From assembly GCA_017518025.1 (NCBI GenBank), contig JAFWWR010000258.1:1-28509 (forward strand): 28,509 nt of DNA, given 5' to 3'. The position numbers were made by a program, and so were the translations under genes. This stretch comes from Clostridia bacterium (GTDB lineage: Bacteria > Bacillota > Clostridia > Oscillospirales > CAG-272). This document shows positions 21,891-28,509 of this stretch, in pieces. The notes beneath the pieces are model-generated. The model was not told where the DNA came from. It made no database searches and saw only the letters and a list, made by a program, of their open reading frames with translations. Numbering within the stretch: position 1 is the stretch's first letter; each line of letters begins with the position of its first letter.

Positions 21891-22604
21891 TGTATAGTTT
21901 TCTATAAATCGAGCGGTTTTTTTATTCAATATTTCCTCAAAATCTGTCTTTTTCATGGCCGAAATGGCGGAAAGGGCGAAAAGTACGTCTCCGAAAGCGT
22001 CGTTTTCGTCCGTCCCGTCGGCGATTTTTCCCTCTCGCAGAGCGGTGAGGACCGCTATCGCGCGGTCAAGGACCGCCTCCTCGCCGCCGAAATCATATCC
22101 GTCCTTGATCGCCGCCTTCGCCACCTTCTTCGCTCTCATGAGCGAGGGGAGCGACGGGGGGACCGCCTTCATCGTGCCCTTTGCTCCGTCGCGGTGCTTT
22201 TCTTCCTTTTTCGCCGCGTCCCACGAAGCGAGCGCGCTGTCCTCGTTTTCAGCCCTGACCTCGCCGAAAACGTGTGGATGGCGGCGGACGAGCTTCTCGC
22301 AGATGTGATGGACGACGTCGGAAAAATCGAATCTTCCCTCCTCTTCCTCGATCCGCGCGTGGAAGACCACCTGTAGGAGCAGGTCGCCCAGTTCCTCCCG
22401 GAGCAGCTCCGGATCGTCGTTATCGATGGCCTCGACCACCTCGTAGGTCTCCTCGATGAGATCGCCGCGGATGGTCTTGTGGGTCTGCACACGATCCCAG
22501 GGACATCCGTCCTCTCCCCGGAGGCAGGCGATTATCCTGAGCAGAGAGTCCATATCGTGACGCTCCGTCCCGAGGATCTGTTTTTTCACGTCTTTTGCGT
22601 CCAT
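21882..22604 (-). CDS. mazG: Nucleoside triphosphate pyrophosphohydrolase MazG
   Basis: The 240-aa protein has two MazG modules. The first has CPWDRVQTHKTI, EETYEVVEAI and LREELGDLLLQVVFHA, with the EExxE and ExxD metal motifs; the second (about 130-235) is more divergent, with IGDVLFALSA-type DAFGDVLFALSA. It hydrolyses NTPs and dNTPs to monophosphates and pyrophosphate. In Bacillus the homologue YabN has an extra N-terminal methylase-like domain, which is missing here. It starts 6 nt after the flippase stop. Confidence 0.95.
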   Translation of the reverse strand: MDAKDVKKQILGTERHDMDSLLRIIACLRGEDGCPWDRVQTHKTIRGDLIEETYEVVEAIDNDDPELLREELGDLLLQVVFHARIEEEEGRFDFSDVVHHICEKLVRRHPHVFGEVRAENEDSALASWDAAKKEEKHRDGAKGTMKAVPPSLPSLMRAKKVAKAAIKDGYDFGGEEAVLDRAIAVLTALREGKIADGTDENDAFGDVLFALSAISAMKKTDFEEILNKKTARFIENYTNL

Positions 22605-22610
22605 TGTCGC

Positions 22611-25136
22611 TTATCCCTCCAGTTTGATCTTTATGGCGTTGAGCGTCGTGAGATACTGCGCCATCGCCTCTTTGTTCCTGTCGCAGACGGAGGACGGGGA
22701 CGTCCTTTCAAGGGTGTTGATCAGTCTATCCAGAGTTTTGTCGATATCTTCCGCCTTCACGCCGGCGTCAATAAATCTGTCAAGATTGCCGTCGAGGGCT
22801 TCCGCGGCGAGGCCGCAGGCGCCGACCAGGGCGTCAAGGTCCTTTTCCACGGGTACGTTTTTGGCGAGGCGTTTGATCGCCTTGAAGTATTCGACAGACT
22901 CACTTTCCGCCTTTTCCGTTTCCTCGGGAGTGACCTTTTCGTTACCCTTTCCGTTATCGTCGGTCTTGTCGTCCTTCTTCATGTCGTCGAGCAGGTGATC
23001 CGCCACGTCGCGGATGCCCGCCGCCAGGTCGCCGTGAGGATAACCCGAGCCATCCGGGGCGCTGTTGTCCGCCCACTGGGACACCTTAGACAAATAGTGC
23101 ACGCGGTTTTCTCTGTTTTCCTTCTCCGTCCCGCCGGTATCCGTCACGTAAGAGGAAAGATAGAGCTCCGCCACCTTCATTGCGAGATCGGGATAGAATT
23201 TCTCCTTCGAAAGGTCGGCGAGACTGTATGAGAGGCGCCGTCCCAGGGTGACCTCTTCCTTATCGCTGAGGACCCCGTCCTCCTTCATGGCGCTTATCAT
23301 ACCGTAATAGGGATCCTTCGACAGAGGTCTCGTTTTCGCGGCGGCGGCATACTCGGAGATCTTCGCTTCCGCGGACTCCGCGGAGGTCGCCCTCGCCATG
23401 ATCTTTTTATACTTTGACGCGCTGAGGCCGAATCCGGCACCGCCGACGGCGCCGATAAGAAGGCAGATGATGACGGTGGAGGCGACGGTGTTGAGTCTGA
23501 CGCGCTTTATCACGCCGGCGATCTTCTCACCCTTCGGAAGAAGAGAGATATCTTCCGATTCGATGGCCTTCACCGAGAAGATCAGCGACACATACACCAG
23601 GATCGCGGAGAGGATGGCGAGGATCGTGGAGATCTTGCCGGGGAGGAATCTGACAAACAGCAGCCGCGAGCCGACGGCCGCGACGCCGCAGATGATCCCC
23701 GCGATGAACGGGCGGACGAAAACGCGTTTGACGTTGAGCTTCAGATCAGTGTATTTGGTGATGAACACCATGTTTATAACGGTCGCGGTGAGATAGCAAA
23801 TAAACGTGCTGATGGGCGTGCCGGGCATACCGATGAAATAGAGCAGAGCGACGTTCGCCGCGATCTTCGCCACTGCGCCGAGGAGCATTGAGATCACCGG
23901 CTTGCGCTCGTGTCCGCAGGCCTGGAGCATGGCGTTGGTGACCGAAAGGACGCAGAGGAAGAACGTGGACGGCGCGAGGATGGACAGCAGAGGCGCCGTG
24001 GAGACGATGGCCGCCCGCTCGCGGTAGAACAGACTGAGGATCGGTTCCGAAAGCGCCGCGAGCCCGATGGCGCAGGGCAGTCCGATGAGCACCGTCACCC
24101 GGAGAGCGCTCTCCATGATCCTGTGCGCGCGCTCATGGTCGCCCTTGGTACGCGCCGCCGTGATCAGCGGCACGATGGAATACGATATCGGGTAGACCAA
24201 CACGGGAGGCAGGTTGAACATGGGCACGGCGAGGGTGGTGTAGTTGCCGTAGATCGTCGTGGCGAGGTTCTCGCTCATGCCCTTGAAGGTCTGAAGAAGA
24301 TTCTGTATCAGTATCGAGTCGATGAAACTGGTGAGCGACATGACCGACGAGCTTATGGTGATGGGAAGGGCGATTATGACGATCCTCTTCAGTATGGTTT
24401 TCGCCGGGGTGGTCTCGTGGTTCTCCCCCGACTCCTCAAGATACTCCGCGTCGTACTTTTCGCTCTTGAAGAGCAGTTTCGTGAAAGTGAGGAATATCAT
24501 GCCGAGTCCGGCGCCTATGGTGATACCGAGGATGGCGTACGCGGCGACGTATTTCAGCGCGCCGACGTCCGTGCCGTATTTCTGTCTGGCGTACAGGGCG
24601 AACGCGATGCCGAGGAACAGCTTGCAGAGCGCCTCGATCAGCTGGGACACCGCCACGGGGACCATGTGCTGATAGCCCTGGAAGTAACCGCGCAGCGCGC
24701 TGGTAAGGCAGATGAAGAACAGAGTGGGCGCCACCGCCAGGATGCAGAGCGTGGTGGCCTCGCTCTTGATGACGTGCAGGGAGAACCAGTGCGCGCCTCC
24801 CATCATGAGCGCCATGCCGAACAGACCCACGAAGAAGAACAATCCGAGGGCTACCCTGAATACCTTTTTGACCTGGTCGATCTTCCCGAGAGAACGGTTC
24901 TCCGAGATGAGGATCGACGTGGCCACCGGCAAGCCTGCGGTGGAGATCATGTAAAGCACCGTGTAGATGATGTACGCGGTGTTGTAGTACCCCATGCCGA
25001 GTCCGCTGAGGTAATTGTGCATCGGGATCTTGAAGAGGAGCCCGATGGCCTTGATTATCAGATTGGAAATAGTCAGAACGATGACTCCGGAGAAAAAGAG
25101 CTTCGTGCTGTTCTTCGTTTTGGTCTTAGTTCCCAT
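22611..25136 (-). CDS. SpoVB/YabM-like MOP-superfamily flippase with unusual C-terminal domain
   Basis: The 841-aa protein has an N-terminal polytopic flippase (about 1-545) with many hydrophobic helices: SGVIVLTISNLIIKAIGLLF, MISTAGLPVATSILISE and FSVLSVTNAMLQACGHERKP-type LSVTNAMLQACGHE are typical of SpoVB/MurJ-like lipid-linked oligosaccharide exporters. Related proteins are about 520 aa. Here a further membrane helix (about 555-577) is followed by about 260 residues of charged, mostly helical sequence that I cannot assign. The neighbours mazG-rqcP-yabP-yabQ match YabM in Bacillus. The ATG at 25136 has GGGAG in front. Confidence 0.88.
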   Translation of the reverse strand: MGTKTKTKNSTKLFFSGVIVLTISNLIIKAIGLLFKIPMHNYLSGLGMGYYNTAYIIYTVLYMISTAGLPVATSILISENRSLGKIDQVKKVFRVALGLFFFVGLFGMALMMGGAHWFSLHVIKSEATTLCILAVAPTLFFICLTSALRGYFQGYQHMVPVAVSQLIEALCKLFLGIAFALYARQKYGTDVGALKYVAAYAILGITIGAGLGMIFLTFTKLLFKSEKYDAEYLEESGENHETTPAKTILKRIVIIALPITISSSVMSLTSFIDSILIQNLLQTFKGMSENLATTIYGNYTTLAVPMFNLPPVLVYPISYSIVPLITAARTKGDHERAHRIMESALRVTVLIGLPCAIGLAALSEPILSLFYRERAAIVSTAPLLSILAPSTFFLCVLSVTNAMLQACGHERKPVISMLLGAVAKIAANVALLYFIGMPGTPISTFICYLTATVINMVFITKYTDLKLNVKRVFVRPFIAGIICGVAAVGSRLLFVRFLPGKISTILAILSAILVYVSLIFSVKAIESEDISLLPKGEKIAGVIKRVRLNTVASTVIICLLIGAVGGAGFGLSASKYKKIMARATSAESAEAKISEYAAAAKTRPLSKDPYYGMISAMKEDGVLSDKEEVTLGRRLSYSLADLSKEKFYPDLAMKVAELYLSSYVTDTGGTEKENRENRVHYLSKVSQWADNSAPDGSGYPHGDLAAGIRDVADHLLDDMKKDDKTDDNGKGNEKVTPEETEKAESESVEYFKAIKRLAKNVPVEKDLDALVGACGLAAEALDGNLDRFIDAGVKAEDIDKTLDRLINTLERTSPSSVCDRNKEAMAQYLTTLNAIKIKLEG

Positions 25137-25163
25137 TTTTCTCTCCCGTTAAATGATAAATTG

Positions 25164-26654
25164 TCACAACAGTCCGTGTCCGCCGTAGAACGCGAAGGCG
25201 TCCTGCCGCAGCTTTTCCCTTGCGGCGTCTGACTGTCCGTTTTCTCTTGCTCTCAGATATTCATATGGATACTTTGCCTCGAATATTCTGACGATATCCT
25301 TCTTCACCCCGCCGAGATCCGCCACGAATTTGGTGACGGAGGAGGCGCCGCAGGCGAAGATGGAGTGGATCTCTTCCATTATGTATACGTTATACATCCC
25401 CTCGTGTCCGGGGAGCGAATAACCGACGTTTTCGAGGTTGCCCGCCGTGTTCTTCTGGCGGTACATATAGTACGGACGGTACCCCGCGTCCTCCGCGGTG
25501 CGGCGGGCGTAGGAGACCGATTCCGACGCGCTCTCTCCCTCTCTGTCGTATACGTCGGCTCCGTCAGCCCTGAACTGAGCCGATTTCTTGACGGCGAAGG
25601 TGTGAACGGTGACGTTTTCGGGCCTCAGGGCGGCGATCCCGTCGAAGGACCGCCTGAAAGACTCCGCCGTGTCGCCGGGAAGACCGGCGATCAGGTCCAC
25701 GTTGACGTTTTTAACGCCGGCGCGCCGCGCCGTGTCGAAGGCGCGGTAGAAGTCGTCCACCGTGTGTTCCCTTCCGATGGTCTTCAGCACGTCGCCGTTC
25801 AGGGTCTGGGGGTTGACGCTTATCCGGTCGACCCCGTGGGAGACCGCCCGGCGGAGCTTTTCCTCCGTGATGGTGTCGGGCCGTCCCGATTCGAGGGTGA
25901 ATTCCCCGGCGCCCGCGGCAAGAGGCCCGAGCTTTGACAGAAGCACGTCCAGCTGATCGGGATCGAGAATGGTGGGGGTGCCGCCGCCCACGTAGACGGA
26001 GGAGACCTCAAGTCCCAGGTCACGGATCATGGAGCCGGTGAATTCTATATCGCGGGTCAGGGCGTCGAGATACTCCGGGATCAGTTTCAGCAGCCCCGGC
26101 GACGCGTAGGACACAAAGGAACAGTACGCACATCTGGTGGGGCAGAACGGTATCGCGACGTAGACGCTGCATTTCTTTTTCTGATCTTTTCCGATAAGTT
26201 CGCTTTCCGCCGCGGCGACCGCGGCGGCGAGAGACGATTTCTCGGGGAGCGTGAGGAACGCGCGGTCCATCTCCCGCTCCGCCTCTTCCGCGGTCATACC
26301 GCGGGCGAGAAACTCCGACATGAGTTTCGACGGGCGGACGCCCGTCATTGTCCCCCAGGGCGGTCTGTATCCCGTAAGGCGGGACGCCGCCTCGAAGAAC
26401 GCACGGCCTGCCGCCACCTTGCGGGTCCGGTCGCGGCCGTCGGCCCTCCACGCCTCATAAGAGGAGGCGGTCTCCGTCCTCCCGTCCGGGAGAGTCAGAG
26501 AAACGGCGGCGCGGACTCCGTCGTCGCCGTCGATCACTTCGGCGTCGGCGCGCTTGTCCCCGTCCTCCGGCGAGAATTTCTCTCCCGGGAAGAACGTCAT
26601 TGCCAGCGTTTCGAGATAATAGGGTTTTATTTCCCCTTTTACGGTAATTATCAT
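25164..26654 (-). CDS. hemZ: Coproporphyrinogen III dehydrogenase-like radical SAM protein HemZ
   Basis: The 496-aa protein has a HemZ-specific N-terminal region (about 1-160, with PPWGTMTGVRPSKL) and the radical SAM site C171-x3-C175-x2-C178 in PFCPTRCAYCSF. VYVGGGTPTIL and NPQTLNGDVLKTIGREH are conserved in the HemN/HemZ group. The family is annotated as oxygen-independent coproporphyrinogen dehydrogenase, but many clostridial members occur without heme synthesis, so the substrate is uncertain. The ATG begins 1 nt after the dtd stop. Confidence 0.92.
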   Translation of the reverse strand: MIITVKGEIKPYYLETLAMTFFPGEKFSPEDGDKRADAEVIDGDDGVRAAVSLTLPDGRTETASSYEAWRADGRDRTRKVAAGRAFFEAASRLTGYRPPWGTMTGVRPSKLMSEFLARGMTAEEAEREMDRAFLTLPEKSSLAAAVAAAESELIGKDQKKKCSVYVAIPFCPTRCAYCSFVSYASPGLLKLIPEYLDALTRDIEFTGSMIRDLGLEVSSVYVGGGTPTILDPDQLDVLLSKLGPLAAGAGEFTLESGRPDTITEEKLRRAVSHGVDRISVNPQTLNGDVLKTIGREHTVDDFYRAFDTARRAGVKNVNVDLIAGLPGDTAESFRRSFDGIAALRPENVTVHTFAVKKSAQFRADGADVYDREGESASESVSYARRTAEDAGYRPYYMYRQKNTAGNLENVGYSLPGHEGMYNVYIMEEIHSIFACGASSVTKFVADLGGVKKDIVRIFEAKYPYEYLRARENGQSDAAREKLRQDAFAFYGGHGLL

Positions 26655-26655
26655 T

Positions 26656-27117
26656 TCAGCTTCTTCTCTTACCCCGGAGCACGCCGCTCTCGAGACATAT
26701 GGTGACGGGGCCGTCCGCTTCTGAGGCGACTTTCATATCCGCGCCGAACACTCCCCGCTCCGTCGGGATCTCGCTCCCCAGCAGGTCGGCGAAAAGATCG
26801 AACAGTTCCTTCGCCTCCTCCGGGGGAGCGGCGTTCATGAAGTCCGGTCGGTTCCCTTTTCTGTACGACGCGGCGATGGTGAAATTCGGGATCGCCAGCG
26901 CGGAGCCGCCCACGTCTTTCGCTGAGAGGTTCATCTTGCCGTCAGAGTCGGAGAAGATACGGAGAGCGGCGATCTTCTTCGCCAGCAACTCCGCGTCCTC
27001 CCTCCCGTCGCCGGAGAACACTCCTACGAACAGGAGAAGCCCCTTGCCGCATCTGCCCCGGACCTCGCCGTCCACCTTCACCTCGGCGCCGGTCACTCTT
27101 TCCAAAACAACGGTCAT
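26656..27117 (-). CDS. dtd: D-aminoacyl-tRNA deacylase
   Basis: The 153-aa protein removes D-amino acids (and glycine) mischarged on tRNA. VEVDGE-like VKVDGEVRG, KIAALRIFSD, KGNRPDF and the GP motif in DGPVTICLESG are conserved. The motif usually written SQFTL reads PNFTI here, keeping the Phe-Thr pair. Length is normal (about 145-150 aa). It lies between relA and hemZ, a conserved order in Clostridia. Confidence 0.95.
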   Translation of the reverse strand: MTVVLERVTGAEVKVDGEVRGRCGKGLLLFVGVFSGDGREDAELLAKKIAALRIFSDSDGKMNLSAKDVGGSALAIPNFTIAASYRKGNRPDFMNAAPPEEAKELFDLFADLLGSEIPTERGVFGADMKVASEADGPVTICLESGVLRGKRRS

Positions 27118-27142
27118 TTCGCCGTCATCCTTTCCTTTGTTA

Positions 27143-28509
27143 TCAGCCCGACCCTCTCGTGATGTGCTTCACGTGGGGAACGGAGCGCAGCTTCGACACG
27201 ATTGAATCGAAGTGTTCGCTGTTCCGGCACCCGACGGTGAGCTGGATTATCATCTCGTCCTCCACGCGCTTCTTGGTGTTGACCGAAACGAGAGTGACTC
27301 TCATTTCCGCCAGCGCCGCCGTCACGTCGGCGAGGAGAGAAATGTGATTCTCGGCGTAGACCTTGATCACCGCCTCATAGAGGTTGCGGGACGAATCGGA
27401 CATTGCCGCGGTGTCCCATCTGACGTTGACGAGGCGGTCCCGGAACGCGGGATCCTTCATGCCGAGAGCGATATTGCGGCAGTTGTGCTTGTGGACGGAA
27501 ATACCGTAGCCCTTGGTGATGAACCCCACCACGGGATCTCCGGGAAGAGGATTGCAGCAGCGGGCGAATTTGACCGCGCAGCCCTCCTCGCCGTCCACGA
27601 TGATGCCGCCTGTGCCGCCGATCTTGTCGGGCCGGTGAGTCTTGATCTGCTCCGGCTCGGTGATGGGCTCCTCTTCGACCTTGACCACCCGCTCGTATTC
27701 CTCTTTCAGGCGGGAGGTGACCTTCGTCACGGGGATCCCGCCGTAGCCGATGGCGTTGAACAGGTCGTCGGGCTCGTTCATGCCGAGCCGCTTTGCGATA
27801 TTGGCGATTATCTCCGCCTTGTCCTTGTCGTTGGGCCTGATGCGGAGCTTGGCGAATTCCTTGTCGATCTCCGATTTGCCGACAAGGATGTTTTCGCTTC
27901 TCTTTTCTCTCTTGAACCACTGCCTGATCTTGCCCCGCGCCTCGCCCGTCTTGACGATCTTCAGCCAGTCGCGGCTCGGACCCTTGGAGGCGGAGGACGT
28001 GATGATCTCCACGATGTCGCCGGTCTGCGGGATACGGTCGATGGACGAGATCATTCCGTTTATGGTCGCGCCGACCATCTTGTTGCCGATCTCCGAGTGG
28101 ATGGCGTAGGCGAAGTCGATGAGCGTGGAGCCGAGAGGCAGGGCGATGACGTCGCCCTTGGGGGTGAACACGAAGGTCTCGTCGTGGAAGATGTCGATCT
28201 TCAGAGCGTGGAGGAAATCTTCCGTATCCACCACGTCCTCCTCGGCGTCGATGAGTTTTGCGATCCACGAGAGCTTTTCGTCGATCTCCTCACGGCTCTC
28301 CGCGCCGGTCTTGTACTTCCAGTGAGCGGCGATACCGTATTCAGCCACCTGGTGCATCTCACGGGTCCTGATCTGCACCTCGAAGGGGACTCCGTCCCGG
28401 CCGATGACCGTGGTGTGGAGCGACTGGTACATATTGGGTTTCGGGGTGGAGATGTAGTCCTTGAAGCGCCCCGGGATGGAGCGGAACATCTCGTGGACGA
28501 TACCGAGGG
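27143..28509 (-). CDS. relA: RelA/SpoT (p)ppGpp synthetase/hydrolase, 5' part beyond window edge
   Basis: About 455 C-terminal residues are visible; the frame stays open to the right edge, so the hydrolase domain and most of the synthetase domain are outside. The visible part starts in the synthetase (GRFKDYISTPKPNMYQSLHT), then the TGS domain (VFTPKGDVIALPLGSTLIDF), a helical region, the RIS/zinc-finger domain with CAVKFARCCNPLPGD and the C-terminal ACT domain. The protein makes and degrades the stringent-response alarmone when ribosomes stall. It is followed by dtd after 25 nt. Confidence 0.97.
   Translation of the reverse strand, partial: LGIVHEMFRSIPGRFKDYISTPKPNMYQSLHTTVIGRDGVPFEVQIRTREMHQVAEYGIAAHWKYKTGAESREEIDEKLSWIAKLIDAEEDVVDTEDFLHALKIDIFHDETFVFTPKGDVIALPLGSTLIDFAYAIHSEIGNKMVGATINGMISSIDRIPQTGDIVEIITSSASKGPSRDWLKIVKTGEARGKIRQWFKREKRSENILVGKSEIDKEFAKLRIRPNDKDKAEIIANIAKRLGMNEPDDLFNAIGYGGIPVTKVTSRLKEEYERVVKVEEEPITEPEQIKTHRPDKIGGTGGIIVDGEEGCAVKFARCCNPLPGDPVVGFITKGYGISVHKHNCRNIALGMKDPAFRDRLVNVRWDTAAMSDSSRNLYEAVIKVYAENHISLLADVTAALAEMRVTLVSVNTKKRVEDEMIIQLTVGCRNSEHFDSIVSKLRSVPHVKHITRGSG

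Noticed and set aside
23910..25232. Plus-strand open frame of 440 codons opposite the flippase
   Set aside because: Antisense shadow of a transporter gene, extremely rich in Arg, Asp, Glu and His, with no ribosome binding site or recognisable motif.
1..28509. Mobile elements, CRISPR arrays, tRNA or rRNA genes, defence or secondary-metabolite clusters
   Set aside because: Reading both strands I saw no transposase, integrase, regular direct-repeat array, tRNA-like fold or such cluster; the window is core genome.

Overview
The window is a GC-rich, almost gene-saturated stretch of chromosome from a spore-forming bacterium of the class Clostridia (Firmicutes). Three things point there: gene orders typical of the phylum (smc-ftsY, topA-dprA, infC-rpmI-rplT, the spoVB-like/mazG/rqcP/yabP/yabQ/divIC cluster, and relA-dtd-hemZ); sporulation genes (sigK with a pro-sequence, yabP, yabQ); and strong AGGAGG-type ribosome binding sites with sigma-A promoters of consensus type. 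A GC-rich member of the Oscillospirales or a neighbouring order is a guess. There is no sign of a phage, IS element, CRISPR array, tRNA or rRNA. This is core genome.

Layout, reading in the direction of transcription (nearly all minus strand, right to left). (1) relA (cut by the right edge), dtd and hemZ. (2) A large MOP-family flippase and mazG. (3) hup with its own strong promoter, then rqcP, yabP, yabQ, divIC, a class I fumarase alpha subunit and a zinc-ribbon/DUF2007 protein, ending in a terminator that lies inside the convergent gene. (4) A small plus-strand island: a DUF378 protein, yajC and a TIGR04086 membrane protein. (5) sigK, with an intrinsic terminator. (6) infC-rpmI-rplT behind a near-perfect sigma-A promoter and a leader with a terminator hairpin. 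(7) A SpoU methyltransferase, dprA, topA, trmFO, plsX, rnc and a radical SAM protein, mostly with 4-nt stop/start overlaps. (8) smc, ftsY, rdgB, yhbY and yqeK (cut by the left edge), with a promoter buried in the 3' end of the radical SAM gene.

Functionally the window covers translation (IF3, L20, L35, RqcP, Dtd, tRNA/rRNA modification), chromosome maintenance (SMC, TopA, HU, DprA), membrane and envelope biogenesis (FtsY, YajC, PlsX, flippase, DivIC), nucleotide and alarmone hygiene (RdgB, MazG, YqeK, RelA) and sporulation (SigK, YabP, YabQ).

The gene products are well known; the less ordinary content is regulatory. infC has no ATG/GTG/TTG start that keeps its conserved N-terminus and appears to start at ATC. 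A 46-nt inverted repeat hides the yabP ribosome binding site, but only on read-through transcripts, because a putative sigma-E promoter starts inside it. The yajC terminator carries the Shine-Dalgarno of the next gene in its 3' arm. yabQ and divIC overlap by 98 nt. The flippase carries an extra C-terminal domain of about 260 residues that I do not recognise.
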